The notes under the pieces: model-generated | The model's database searches: none | What the model was told of the DNA's origin: nothing | The model's input: only the letters and a program-made list of their open reading frames with translations | NCBI GenBank assembly: GCA_024180945.1 | Contig: JAKSGN010000007.1 | Location: 2,542,001-2,606,000, forward strand | Source of the DNA: Macrophomina tecta | Taxonomy: Eukaryota > Ascomycota > Dothideomycetes > Botryosphaeriales > Botryosphaeriaceae | Length of the DNA: 64,000 nucleotides | Direction: 5' to 3' | Translations under genes and position numbers: made by a program | Shown here: piece after piece, positions 11,157 to 23,692 of the stretch | Layout: each line of letters opens with the position of its first letter | Position numbering within the stretch: the stretch's first letter is position 1

Positions 11157-13210
11157 TCAAAGCCGCACTCTCCTTCCCCTGATCCTTCCGACTGGCACCA
11201 TACCACTGCCATCAGAGCTCTGACCTGACGTTCCTCCGCTGCCAGCACCCGTTCCACTAGCTGGCTGCTCGCTTTGGCCACCAATTCCGCTACCGCCGCT
11301 GCCGCTGCCGCTGCCGCTGCTGCCAGTTCCGCCAGTCTGGCCACTCGTGCTCGGCGGCGGCACTGTCTGCGCACCCGCGCTAAAGCTCTGCTTGATGATG
11401 TCCGCGGCGCGCTCGGCAACCGCGTAAACGGTCGCGCTGGGGTGGCCGTTGATCTGGAAGGGAAAGACGCCCGCATCCACGATCCTGACGTTGGCCGTCT
11501 CGTAGACCTTCAGCTCCGCATCGACCACGCCGCCGTTCTGCCGCGGCAGCATGCTCGTCGTGCCGACGGGGTGCCACGCGCTCCGGAACTGGCCCTTGAG
11601 CCACACCTCCCACTCGTCGGTGGCGTCCAGCGGCACGGTGGCGAGCCCCGGCGCGATCTCGTCGAGCACGCTGGAGCCGTTCAGCGGCGGCAGCGCGTAC
11701 AGGTTGCGCACGAAGCGGGCGGCGGCGATCTGGGCGCGGTTGTCGTAGTCGAGCTGGAAGTAGTTGTTGTTGATGGCGAGCGCGGGCGTGCTGCCGTCGG
11801 TCGGCGGGCGGGCGGTGGTGATGTGCACGTTGCCGCGCGAGAAGGGCAGCGTCGACCACACCTCGCACTCCAGCCGCGTCGGCTGGAACTCGAGCCCCTT
11901 GAGCAGCTCGAAGGCGGTGATGCCCGTCTCGAAGATGCTGGTGTACTGGATCTCGAGCAGCGGCAGCAGCTCCTCCGCCGACGTCGCGTTGTTGTTCTGC
12001 GCCGCGATGGTCGCCGCGTAGTCGGGCAGCGCGGCGCGCACCTCCTCCGCCACCGCGGCGGCCTCGTCGCCGAAGACGTCGGCCACGCTGGCGTAGGCGA
12101 CGTACGCGGTCGTGCCCGTGAAGCCGGCCTCGGGCGCCGGCTCGAAGGTCAGGATGTTGTTGGCCTGGTCCATCAGGTGCTCGCCCACGCCGGGCAGGTA
12201 GACCTTGGTGGCGATGCCCAGCCCCTGCAGGATCTGCGAGTTGCCGACGCCCGAGTACTCCAGGATGGAGGCGGAGCGGTAGGCGCCCGCGGCCAGGATG
12301 ACCTCCTGCGTCGCGTTGAGCACGGCCGTCGTGCCGTCGGCCGTGGCGACCTCGACGCCGGCCGCGATGGCGTTGCCGTCGGCGTCGTCGTTCTCTGCCC
12401 ACACGATGCGCAGCACGCTCGTGTTGAGCAACACGTCCAGGTTGGTGCGGTCGCGGACGGGCTCGTAGTAGGCGGACGCGGCCGACTCGCGCACGTCGCG
12501 GTCGTTGATGGCCTGCCGCGTGCGCGGATAGGTGCTCAGGCCGCGCATCTCGCCGCCATTGGGGTCCTGGATCCTGGGCATGCCGATCGACGCGTACGCC
12601 TCCTCGAGCTGGTTGAGGTACGTCTCGATGGCGACCTCGGTCGGCCAGCCCGTGTTGACGGGCCCGTTGGTGCCGTGGAACTCGGCCGTGTACGTCAGCC
12701 CGGCATCCGTCTGCCGCTCGTTGGGCACCGCGAACTGCTCGCTCTTCAGGTAGTACGGGAAGAGCGTTGCCCAGTTCCAGCCCGTGTTGCCGGCGCGCTC
12801 CCAGTCGTCAATCTGCGCCTGCTCGGCGCGCAGGTACACCTGGCCTGGGAGGGCGTCAGTCGACGATATCAGGGGTTGGAACGCATGGTGGACTTGAATG
12901 TACCATTGATAACACTGGACCCGCCAAGGACTTTGCCGGCCGGTAAGGTTTGTGACCGCCCAGAAGCAAACCGTTCGGGGCCATTCGGGTATCTCCAGTC
13001 CCCCTGCGACTGGGAGCTTATGCTTTCGGGCCCAGCCTCGATGACGAGCACCGTCGCATCTGCGAGTTCTGTGAGTCGGTTCGCAACGGTCAGACCGGAT
13101 GTTCCACCGCCGCAGATGATGTAGTCGTATGATTCGAGTAGTTGGGACGATTGCTGCGAGTTCGCACCCGCGGCCCACAGGAAGAGAAGGTATGAAAGAG
13201 TGGACCTCAT
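11157..13210 (-). CDS. secreted GMC-family FAD oxidoreductase (AA3-like alcohol/sugar oxidase or dehydrogenase)
   Basis: Two exons, 12904-13210 and 11157-12844, around a 59-bp GT..AG intron; the product is 664 residues. The start at 13210 gives a signal peptide (about residues 1-19), so the enzyme should be secreted. The FAD ADP-binding motif GGGTSG is near 34-39 and the GMC signature GKVLGGSSVING spans about 92-103, the intron falling inside it. The predicted catalytic pair is His527 (in WHPVGT) and His570 (in NGHPSAT), the arrangement known from glucose oxidase and aryl-alcohol oxidase. GMC enzymes oxidise alcohols or sugars and pass electrons to O2 (making H2O2) or to quinones; sequence alone does not tell which. 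After the domain (about residue 590) comes a 74-residue Gly/Ser-rich tail ending in Arg residues, which is unusual. Downstream on the same strand orientation nothing overlaps. Confidence 0.9.
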
Positions 13211-15738
13211 CTTCGACTCAGGCGTCGGAAGATGATTTGGGAGTGGGTAGGCTGGAGAGAAGCGCGATGGAGGAAAAGAAATCATAAATGCAATCCGCGA
13301 TACCATATTCCTTTTATCCCAGGGACCCGGACTCGCGCGGCGGTCCGTGGAGCGGACTCCAGATGGATGGACCGGGACAGAACATCGCTCGTCAGTAGCT
13401 AAATGTAGAGTCTACAGGGTGTATAAATGATCCGTGGGCCTTTTCAGGTCTTGTGGCTGCGCACAAGGCCTCGGGTCAAGAAAAAGCTCATCTCTTTAGC
13501 TCGCGATATCCTGGCAATGGAAGACAAAGAGAGATATCAAAGTAGTCTCCAGTCAATTTCCGGCCAGCCGTGAAACCTGAGCCAAGGATACGTGGTTCTG
13601 GCGATAGGTATTGACCAATGTGGTCCGAGGTCAGGATCGCCGCGGGCACACGACTCGCAAGCTGATCAGTAATGATTGATGGCAAACTGCCACCAGGCGG
13701 CATGCCGTATCGGCTTCTCCGAGTTCTTGAAAAACAAAAGGGGCCAATGTTAGCGGAGTAAAACAGGTCATGGGATTGCTCCCTCTGGCTGGTACGGGGG
13801 TACACCTAAAATCTGCCAAGCGTTGTGGGCCGAGTTTGTACTGGGATGGCCGGCACCGCGCTCAAATGGAAGAAAGTTACGGTCCTCGATCGCATTTTTA
13901 TTTCCATGAATACGTGGGATTGCCTAAAGTTTGATAAAATAAATCGAGCACTTTAGCTCCACTGTTCACACGTTCTGCGTGCGCTAGAAATGACCAAATA
14001 GGGTGTATCGATCGGCTCGAACAGGAGCGTATCCCCCAATCCGTCGAGAGAAGGGCCGTGAGTGTAGATCTTATATGCCAACCTTAGCTGTAGATCTCAT
14101 GGTGGCGGTACGCATGCTCATCGTCCCGGCTGCTTGGTTTTGAGCATGTTTAGTTTGAACTGCGGCAGTGCCATATGGGACAAACCTACACAACAGACCC
14201 GACAAAGAGAGCAGCCGGAGCTCCGGCTTGAATCGCAGCCAGAGCGGCCTGGGAACATGTTTCTTTTTTTAAGTCGGCAGTGTAGCGGCCCTTGGCAACG
14301 TCTTGTTTCTGTACATTTGCGGCTCTCGGCCAGAGCTTGCGAGTAAGATTTGCTCCAATGTAAACTCTAAACATTGCTGACGGTGGTGCGTGCGCAAAGC
14401 TTACGGTAGCTATCATCCGCTCTGGAAAATCAGACGAAGTTTTTTCTGCCCGAGAGGCATCATATAGCTAGTTGTCTTAGCGAGTGCGAGCCGGATTCCT
14501 CGGGCACCGTTCAGGGGCATGTCAATAAAGACCAAACTGATCGCTTCTTTCAACGAGGTTGTGGACTTTGCCATCCGCCGTCGAACTTGGCTCAAGCATA
14601 ACGCACCTTGGCTCGTCCGATTGTAGAAGAATGCGGCGAGAGTTGCATGCCTCGGAAATATTTTTTTTTTTTTTTTTTTGGAGAAGTCCGTTCGCTGGTC
14701 CGGCTGGATGAGGAAGCATGCATCGGCGTTTCATACCACTTTGCCCGTCAAACTCTGATATGAACATCAGCTCAATGACCAGAATGACCTTATAAAACGT
14801 GTTCGAACGTCAAGATATTGTCTTCCACTCGCTCTATGCGCCGCTGAGATACTCAGCAGAGAACATACGAGGTGTGCAATTCAAAGCGAGAAGGGCTTCA
14901 AGGGCAATCGTCGAGCTGAGGTTTGCTTCGTAGGCCAATTTCTCGCACTGCTGTGCTCAACGACGAGGGGCAGTGAGCGGGAGGACGAGGACGTTGGAGA
15001 TCCGAGTGTCAGGCGACAAGAGGGGCTGAATATCTGAGCAGGCACAAGAAAGGGCGGATGAATTGCTGGTGCAAGGGTAGCGACTGTCGAAGAGGGCACC
15101 TCTCACCGCTCCAAGGCGCGCGGATGACACATCCCCGCGCACTGCGAACCCTACACAGCGAGCAGTGACCGTCGTGCCATTTGCATGGGGAGTAGAATAG
15201 AAGCATTACTCCGGATTTAAACCTCTAAAGTAAGTAAGAACGTTTACGTCGGGTTGGTTGCTTCTACTCTCCACAGAGGGGCCATGGCGGTTTCGTAATC
15301 GGCGGTTTGGCAGGGCGACTCGGTTTGCAGTCCGCGGAATTCTTTCGTCCGCATGTTGAGCAAAGCCGTAGCCGAGTCTCTGAAAACGAAAATGCCTTCT
15401 CCCGCGTCATCGCCTTGTAGCCGCCCCTTGAGCCTTGGGTGCCTCCTTTTGGTCTTGGTCGCTGAGCTGCGCCTTCCGTGGGACACCCAGCCGCTGACCG
15501 TCGAGTTCCGAACAGCCCATGGGCTCCCCTTTCGCAGAATTCTGGGGTCACACAGTTTCGGCCATGTTACCAAAGAGCCAATAGTGGAAGCAGCTTGCAA
15601 CGAGACAGCTGTATGGCGTATGCGCCGTACAATAACAAGTTTCTGTCATTCCATATTACGTATTCAAACCATTGACCGCTTGGGTATGACAGCTACTTAC
15701 CTGGCAATATTGTCTCGCAACTCTTCCAATATGGTCTT
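13211..15738. other. intergenic between GMC oxidoreductase and permease
   Basis: No gene is supported. Several short frames overlap on both strands without recognisable features. A T-run of about 19 lies at 14661-14679. The first few hundred bases hold the promoter of the GMC oxidoreductase, and the last part is downstream of the permease stop. Confidence 0.5.
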
Positions 15739-17589
15739 TCAGCCCTCCTTCACAGGAATGTTCTCCTCGTCACCAGACTTGCCCTCCGAACTCCCCGGCT
15801 TGACACCCTCAATCTGCAGGCCCTCCTCCCTCAGCGCCTCCTGCTGCGTCTCGGACAGCTCATCCATATCCAGCGTCATCTTAGGGCCAGTGAACCTATC
15901 CCAAGGCGTCAGTTGACAGAATCTCTCGAAATCGCAGCACGGCAACAACTCACCATTTCCGCGCATCTAGGAAGTAATACCCCAAGCTGCCGCCCCAGAC
16001 GCACATATTCACCACCACTGTATAATTCATCGTATCTGCCGTCGGATTCGGCCCGCCCAGCGGAAACATGGACAGCACGATGCCGAAAGCCAGGAACACA
16101 ATTGCCATCCACCCCAGCGGCGCGCTAAGCTTCCCAGTGTAGAACGGGCCTGGCTTGAACTTCTTCTGGGCCCATACAAGCCTGCAGAAGATGGGCGTGC
16201 CCCACGCGAGATTGTTCGCCGCCACCGCCAAGCTGAAGACGGCCGACGCCGCCGCGCTGCCGATCAGCGTCAGGAGGCCCAGGACCGCGGCGAGGAAGAC
16301 GCAGCCCCAGACGGCGCGCAGCGGAATATAGCCGAAGGCCTTGCTGATGGGGCGGAAGAAGGAAGAGAAGGGCAGGGCGCCGTCGCGCGAAAATGCCCAG
16401 GACTGGCGGGAGGCGGCGACGGTGATGGAGAGCCCCATCAAGAACTGCACGACGAACATGAGCGTCATGAAGGCCAGCGCGCCCTTCTTGCCCAGCGCGT
16501 CGAAGTAGATCTGCGCCATCGGCTGCCCATACGGCGAGCCGACGACGCTCTCGAGGTCTGGGTTGATGCACGCGGCGATGACGATGCAGATGATCCAGCC
16601 GAAGAGCCAGCAGCTGCCGATGGACATGAGGATGCCGTAGGGGACGGCTTTGGTGGCGTTGGCGGCTTCTTCGGACATGTGCACGCATGAGTCGAAGGCG
16701 CCGATGGTCCAGATGGGCGAGAGCCAGCTGAGCATGAAGGCCCAGCCGGTGGGCCAGGTCGTCAGGTTCGACGTCTCGCCGAAAATGTACTTCGCGTCGT
16801 TCCTCTGGTCGGCTCTGCCAATGGGGAGGGCGATGATCGTTGCCGTGATGAGGACGAAGTTGGCGACCACGAATACGGTCTGCAGCTTGCCCATGATCTT
16901 GGACAGGGTCGAGGCGAGGATGCCATGGCCTACGTAGGACGCTCCAATCAGTCTTCGGTGGCTTCAATGCGTGGTGGATACGACTAACACAATACAGCAC
17001 CCAGGAACACTGCGTATATAACCCCATTCGAGGGCTCCCAATTGCCATCCCTTGCGATCACGACGACGGAAAGCAGCATGAGCGAGAAGCCATAGTCGAT
17101 GGAGCAGAGACCGCCGACAAGGCCCAGGGTGTTGCTATACCCGACGAGGAAGCTGAGGGCGTTGCGAGTCTTGGGCGAGGCGAAGTAATGCGTCCACCAG
17201 TACAGGCCACCACTGGTCGGCATTGCCGAACCCAAGTCAGCCATTGCCAGCCCGACAACGAAGATGAACATGCTGGCGATGAACCATCCCCAGACGAGGC
17301 CGACGGGGCCGGCCGGTATGCTGTAGGCGAGCGTGCTGGCAATGGACGGCAACAACCCCATGATGGAAAAGGCAATGCCGAAGACCTCTATGAGCGTGAA
17401 GTTACGGCGGAGCTCCTGCTTGTAACCTAGCTTTGCTGTCCAGGGCTATTAGCAAAGGCTTTTGCGATGCCCGAGAGCCAGAGTCAGCAGTGACGTACCC
17501 AGAACAGCGGCATCTTCATTGCTGGCAAGGCCATCTGCGACGGCCACGGACGATGCCCGTCGTTCCTTGCCCGGGACTGGTTCAGCCAT
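15739..17589 (-). CDS. amino-acid/GABA-type permease (APC superfamily)
   Basis: Four exons (17499-17589, 16989-17435, 15954-16929, 15739-15895) with introns of 58-63 bp; the product is 556 residues. The short hydrophilic N-terminus leads to KLGYKQELRRNFTLIEVFGIAFS, a lead-in typical of fungal GABA/choline/amino-acid permeases (Uga4/Hnm1/GabA type). About 12 hydrophobic segments follow. The C-terminal end SLGYYFLDARKWFTGPK and an acidic tail also fit that family. It should sit in the plasma membrane or vacuole membrane and import small amino acids or amines with protons; the exact substrate is not readable. All junctions keep phase. The MFS transporter gene lies upstream on the same strand, about 0.9 kb away. 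Confidence 0.9.
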
Positions 17590-18518
17590 TGTGTGGTGTG
17601 CCCGTCAATGCATATGCCAAAGATAGCGCACCGAACAAAGAAGCGGGGGGGAGACTAGCGGGAGAAGTCTAGTGATGCAGCGGCAAGACAGACCCGGATT
17701 GCTGCAGCTGACGCTGGCTATAGTTATGTATGCGCGAGGCCCCACCCTTGGCCCCCCAGCCCGCTATCTATAGCTATTAGCACCAGGTAACACGCGGAAA
17801 CTCACCCGCGCAGCGCTGATGATAAGCGAGCGCGACGGGCGCGGTCGGTATCCTGGTCTGAGGTCAGATAGGTAGAGAAGCGGGAAGGATCGTCGCCGCG
17901 CAGCCAAGCTCAACCAAGCTCGAAGAGGGGGAAGGGAGCACAGAAGGCGAAAGGGAACTGTCGCATGCACATGCCGGCTTTGGTTGTACCACCGTGAGCC
18001 CGGGATGAGAAGGCTTGCGCCCTGATGTTTCTCCCGAGCCATCTGGTCGGAGATATCCGGCATGACCGGCTCTCATTGGCCCTCCCGGCGATGCGACTGA
18101 TGATGGAGATAGGGAAGACGGGACGTGCTGGGCGTTGGAGAGCTTATCAGCGATGCTCCCCACACCTCACGACCCCAGGCCTCGAACGGGCGGCCTGAGC
18201 GCCTCCACTCGCGTCAAACAGCCCTCTTGAGCTAGTTTGTCCTAGCTATGTACATCTAATTGCTCTCCACGTGAACACCGCTGTATTCATTCTTCTAATT
18301 ACGCATTTCTCAAAGCCATCATCCAAAGTACTGGCCATTCTTACCGTGCCCCTTGACAATGGAACCCCAAGAACTTTCCCCCCACAATCAGTCCGGAGTA
18401 AGCGCTATGCACCAGACGAGTCTGCCTCCTCTTTCTCATGCGTTTGTCGTCCCTTCGTTGCCCAAGTTCCCCGAAGAAAATGAAACACCACCATCTCACG
18501 TCACCCCGGCGAACCTCC
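17590..18518. other. intergenic between permease and MFS gene
   Basis: Holds the permease promoter and the 3' flank of the MFS gene, which lie on the same strand. No coding or RNA feature is recognised. Confidence 0.5.
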
Positions 18519-21205
18519 TCACACAGCCCTCCCCAAGCCCTTCTCCACATCCGCATTCCTGGCCCCTTCATCCTCCCTCTGCTCCTCCTCTTCCTCCAGC
18601 GTTTTGCTCCGCTCCTTCAACTCACTACAAAACGCGCTATTCGCCCGGATCTTATCGCCATACCGCCAAAAGACAAACGGAATCGCGCACAGCAACAGCA
18701 TGATGAACCCCAGCAGACTGCACGCCCAGTCCACGCCCAACGCCTCGTACATCGGCCTCGTCACGAACGGAAGCACAGCGCCGAAAGTGCTGCGCGAGGT
18801 ACCGGCGGCCGCCATAGCCGAAGCGGCGAAGATCTCGTATGCGTCTACGCATTACACATAACATCAGCTTTACAGTCCACACCACAAGAAGAGAGGGGAG
18901 AGAGAGAGAGAGAGAGAGAGAGGGAAGAAAAAGAAAACGATAAGCACGCGAGGGAGGGATGGCAGGGAGCGAGGAGGTTTCTCACCCACGAGATAATTCA
19001 AGATGGCCATGAAGCACAGCAAGTACCCGACCCCGTACGGCACACCAGCGAAGACTGGCACTGCCCAGTGCACGTCCGGCCGCGCGGTCCAGCCCGCCCA
19101 AAACATGCTGATTACGATGAACGGCCCCGCGATGCAGGCGAGCGGCAGGCGGCGAACCTCCTCAGAACGCGTCCAGGGGGCGTCGCGGGCGCGGGCGCGG
19201 GCGAGGAAGCTGTCGTAGGCGAGGTAGAGGGCGCAGGCAATGAGGGCGCCAAGGCCGACTGTTTATTGGATGGGGGTTACTGAGTATGTGCAGTTGCGGT
19301 GCGGGTCCAGGCGGGAAGAGACCGATCAAGGGGGGAGACAGGGAGGGGAGACTTACTGGGGAGGAAGGCCAGGCCTTCTTCGCCGGCGTTGAAGCCGTAT
19401 GTACCTGGCGGGGGAAGGGCGTAAGCATGTCTCTTTCTTTGTACTAATGCCTCCCCTCTCTTGCTATGCCACAACTGGTATAAAGAGGTACCCAGATCAG
19501 GGTTGGGTGGGATAAGGGGCAGATCTCACCTCGATACATGATAGGATACGCCTGGAAAAACATGTAGAAAACCGCATACACGAAGCTCAAGTACAGACAT
19601 GAAAACAGCACGATCCACTCGAATAGTATCATGCGTATCGGCCGCGTCAATACCACCGTCACCACGTGCCGGAGGTCCCTAGGCTCCAGCTCGATCGGCG
19701 CGAAGATGTTTTCGTCGCCGGATTCCTTGCGCAGCCGCTTAGCACGCCGCTTAAGGATGACGGGTGCGTATGTCTCGGGCATTACGGCTAACGGGATCCA
19801 GGTGACGCCGGCGATTATCAGACCAAGCCAGAAGGTCCAGCGCCAGGAGATAACGGCGATGAAGCCGGAGGCGACGGGGCCGATGAGTGGGCCGAAGGTC
19901 GTGGCTGCCATGAAGATGGCCATGGCGCGGCCACGAGTAGTCGGGTCGTTGTAGACGTCGGCGATGACGCTGCGGGTTCGTTAGCGTCAGTAGGTATGGT
20001 CGGAGCGGAGATATCTTCCAGCTTGATGCGTGGGAATGGGAAGGAAGAGCATGGAAGAGACACTCACCCTCCTACCACGCTGATCGCACAGCTCCCGGGA
20101 ATTCCGACTAACAGCCTGAACACGATCAAGCTCGCGAAATTATCCGCTACCGCGCACGCCAGCGTGAAGATGGTAAACAAGACGAACGCCCCGATCATAA
20201 TGAGCCGCCGGCCATAGGATTCGGAAAGCGGGCCGAAGATGAGCGGGCCGATCATATAGCCGACGAGGAAGATGGAGGTCGGGAGGACGAGCTGGGCCTG
20301 GGAGGTGATATGGAAGTACTCGGAGATCTGGTCCACATTACCAGCGGTGAGGGAGGACGAGATTGTGCTATTCATGACCGACAGCATGGCGGCGAAGACG
20401 GGGAGAAACTTCCTCTTCTGAGCTGACGTCAGTCTGTGTTCTGTTGAGGAAACTTGAATAGAAGGGGAAGAGTAGCAAGTGAGTTAATCCTCCTCATTTG
20501 ATCCTTCACTCCTTCGTCTTTTTAGACATGTGTTGAGTTTATTTTCAGTTAAGGCATCTTCCTGTACAATGTCGCAGTGAGTTCTCATGTCAAGACTGGC
20601 ACAATTGTACCCACCGCAATTCCCAGTGGTGTTTTACCGTCGAAACACATGTTGCACGCTTGACGTTCTATTCAGCCCCACCTACTCCCACGGGCCTTAG
20701 AAGAGATCCAGGACGCCTTAATTTTTTTTTTAATTTTTTTTTTTTTAGAAAAAAAAAGACACACAACGACGGCAGGAAATAGAGCTAAGTATGCAAGTAC
20801 GTCTAAGGACCAAACGGACCACTTACCCAATGCCAATTCACGGGGTTCTCTGGATCATTCTTCGCGAACGCAATGACCGTCTTCGGTGTCTGGCCGCTCT
20901 CGCTCTCGGGTACCGGCGTCGAAGCGCCAGACTTGCCGTCCATTTTCTCGATATCGAACTGTTCCTGGGCATCGCGAGCGTCGAGGTCGACCTGTATTCC
21001 TGGTGCATGTGGAAGGTGACCTAACATAATGTTTTAGCTGACAACTTTTAAGACATGGTTGCACGAAGGCGAATAGTAAAGGCTGGCTATATTCGGCAAA
21101 ACACGTACTGTGGTGCGGGGAATGCGAAGGGGTGGCGTGGGTAGTGATGCCGTTATCGGCGCAATGACTGGACGCTTCGCCCGAGGACGATTGAAGGTCT
21201 GGCAT
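18519..21205 (-). CDS. MFS drug:H+ antiporter-type transporter
   Basis: Seven exons: 21109-21205, 20827-21020, 20068-20417, 19530-19969, 19357-19404, 18986-19258, 18519-18844; the product is 575 residues. A hydrophilic N-terminus of roughly 95 residues ends at NDPENPVNW, a standard lead-in of fungal DHA1-type transporters, followed by K-R-K-F-LPVFAAMLSVMNS at the start of TM1. The loop 2-3 motif is present as GPLSESYGRR, and the DHA1 motif C region reads VVGGVIADVY with DPTTRGRAMA after it. Twelve TM segments are expected. The family exports drugs, polyamines or metabolites; the substrate is unknown. The 409-bp intron at 20418-20826 is far longer than the rest and carries a T/A homopolymer block, so a small missed exon there cannot be excluded. 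The intron at 18845-18985 contains an AG repeat. Confidence 0.87.
18898..18922 (+). repeat. AG dinucleotide repeat in an MFS-gene intron
   Basis: A run of about twelve GA units lies inside the 141-bp intron before the last exon of the MFS gene. On the coding strand it is a CT-rich tract upstream of the acceptor. Confidence 0.8.
20720..20758. repeat. T-rich/A-rich homopolymer block in an MFS-gene intron
   Basis: Two T-runs separated by AA are followed almost directly by an A-run, forming a snap-back AT palindrome inside the unusually long 409-bp intron. Exact run lengths are prone to sequencing error. Confidence 0.7.
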
Positions 21206-22291
21206 GTCTAGAAAATATCTCTTGCGGGTGCGGACGAGCGAAGAACCTAGATTCAGGCATACGTGGAAAGGAAGAGGGGCATATGCCTTGAAGATTATAG
21301 AAGAGGCAAAGGGAAGAAGAAAGTAGAGGTGCGGCCTTTAAGAGAAGGAGAGAAAGGGTAGTCAAGGGAGCGCGTAGGGCGTGCCGAGCATGGGACCAAC
21401 CCGCTTTGCGTGATAAAATCGGAAGAATACGAGCACAAAATTGGCCGAAAGGTCTAGAGGGAGGGAGCCAGGGCATGTACTCTGGCGTGCTACTGCAGAG
21501 AACTGACTGGCGGTCAGTCTATGACCGGTCGTCGGTCACCCAGAACCTCGGGCAGATGCTCGGTCCCAGGCTCTGGCAAGAAGCAAACGATAAGGAGTAG
21601 CAGGAGCTGAGGATGATGGTGATAGACGCATGCCGCAGGTGGTCATGAGGAAGTAGCCCAAAAAGAAAGAAAGAAAAAAAAAAAAAGTTGCAGGACGCGG
21701 CCGTTGCATCTTCTGGCGTCATATCGGCACCCCTCAAATTGGAGCTGGGCGACTGCTTGAAGACCGCAACGCCACAGGACGATCTTCTCTGCAACGCACC
21801 AGTGAGTGTCGTTGCAATGACATGGACTGACTGCCCTGGAGGGCAGGCCGCCCGATTGCGGGAGACCGGGTAGGGCGGCAGCTAACCCATTCGCTGCCAT
21901 CATAGAGCGCCGTCGGTGTCTGCGCCCCACACCCACACACAGCTGCTGAGTAATTGCCGAGCCGCGAGCGGGGGAGCAGAAGCTGCTAACCGACGGCAAA
22001 GCGCCTGTCCAGCCGCGTGCGGTGCCAGGAACAACAGAGGGATTGACGATGGTAGACTCAACAAGCCGAGCACGGCATGATGCTGTGCGAGCATGACGCT
22101 GCCGAACGAGGCGCAAAACAGGAGGGACGAGCTCGGACGAAAACAGCGAAATCGGAGGGAGGCGGGAGGGCCATGTGAAGCATCAGAATACCATTGTTCC
22201 TTTTTCTGCGTCCATACTCTCCGCCGGGAGTGCCTGCGCGGTCGCAGGATGTTCCCGTGAACGCTTGGCCGCATGCTTTTGGCTTGCTCGA
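21206..22291. other. intergenic between MFS gene and prefoldin gene
   Basis: Contains the MFS promoter and the 3' flank of the prefoldin gene. An A-rich run occurs at about 21670-21686. No gene is supported. Confidence 0.5.
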
Positions 22292-22946
22292 CTAGGTCTC
22301 GAGGTTGATGCTGCGGCCGAAGCGCGCGTACAGAGCCACCTTGAGCTCCTCCATCTCGTCGCGCACCCCGCGCAGCTCCTCCTCCAGCACCGCCACGTCC
22401 TTGTCAATCTTCTCCGTCGACTCGCTCAGCAGCTCCAGCACCTCGGGCTGCGGCAGCGAAACGAACGAATCGCCAATCTTGTACCTGCGCGGAGCCACGT
22501 GACTTCTCAGCAAAACGCGCCAATCCCGAGGGTGAGAGGGGCAAACGCATACGGCACCTTGTCCTCCTCGTCCACCAGCTCCAGCTCCGTCGACACCTCC
22601 TCGAGGTCCTCCTTGTCCTTCTGCGATGCGAGTCAGTAAACTGCAACATCATGTGCGCACGCGGCGGTAATGCCTGGATGGAGCACACACCTGCTTCGTC
22701 TTCAACTCCTCCTCCAGCAGCTTCTCGCGCTGGTGCAGCCGGCTGAACTTGTTGATCTTGTCCTGGTCCTCACGGCGCACCTGCACCTCCTCGCCGGCCG
22801 AGGCCTCGTCTTCGCGCGACAGCTGCATGCAAAAGGCGGTGCGTTAGCGATGAATGATTGCCCCTCCCCCCTGCCGACTGTTGGCGATGTGCGTGCGCCG
22901 GAGGAGGGCTGAGCCACGACTGGTCACGCACCATGCGGCGGTTCAT
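22292..22946 (-). CDS. gim3: prefoldin subunit 4
   Basis: Four exons (22932-22946, 22691-22822, 22553-22620, 22292-22484) give 135 residues; the first exon codes only five residues (MNRRM). Prefoldin is a six-subunit jellyfish-shaped chaperone that holds nascent actin and tubulin and hands them to the CCT chaperonin in the cytosol. The beta-type subunit layout is clear: an N-terminal coiled-coil helix (REDQDKINKFSRLHQRE), then an acidic stretch, the hairpin KVPYKIGDSF, and a second helix ending in the hallmark LKVALYARFGRSINLE at the C-terminus. Length matches known Gim3/PFDN4 proteins. The four-exon structure with a tiny first exon is common for this gene in filamentous ascomycetes. Confidence 0.95.
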
Positions 22947-23692
22947 CCTGGCTGGCAAGAAGAGGCGAGGTAGCGCGGAAGGATGTGTGTTGTCAGAAAG
23001 GCGGCGACGTGATTGGTCTGTTCTCTCGCTCACTTTAAGGGTTGAGTTGCGGTGATGGTGCGCTCAGGATTTGCGCATCTTTGTGTTTCTGTCGCTCCGG
23101 CTACGACTTTCCATTTCCCTCAACCAACCCGACCCGACAACGCCCCATCCATGCATACCACCGCAAGAGCCTGCTTTGCACTATCATCTGACACAGTTTG
23201 CCTTCCGGAATCCCCGATATACTTTGATGATTTCACTCTGGAAATATAGCTAATTGTTCCGCCAGCGCTGACTCCGTACTTTCTGACTGTACCTTGCCGG
23301 AAGACAGGAGAAGTCATGCCCACAACATCTATCATCTCTCAAAGGTACATGCAACCGGACTTGGATGGACACAGAACCTACCGGATTTCCTTACACTTAT
23401 TTCTTGATGAATACGGCAACAACCCATACCTCATGACGAATTCTACAATAACTTATGCGCCTTCGGACCTTACTGTTGCCGCACTTTTGGCTTCCATTGG
23501 CTTGACCCGCCGACGTGGCAACCCGTAACGGTCTTGACAACCCAGACCGCGAACCATGAAGCACTTTGCGAAGCACGAAGGAACATGCTGAATACTTGGT
23601 CCACTGCTCGCACCAGCGCGAACAAATTGATAGGAATAGAGGAATGCACTCAAAACTCCCACAGTACCTCAAGCCAACCACACCAACTCGCG
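22947..23692. other. intergenic between prefoldin and kinase-like gene
   Basis: Prefoldin promoter and 3' flank of the kinase-like gene. Only short frames without features are seen. Confidence 0.5.

Noticed and set aside
11274..13124. 616-codon open frame antisense to the GMC oxidoreductase
   Set aside because: Same third-position effect. The sense strand has signal peptide, FAD motif and catalytic histidines; the antisense has none and crosses the intron.
18353..19283. Plus-strand frames over the last exons of the MFS gene
   Set aside because: They run antisense through well-supported transmembrane exons and contain the AG repeat as an Arg/Glu string.
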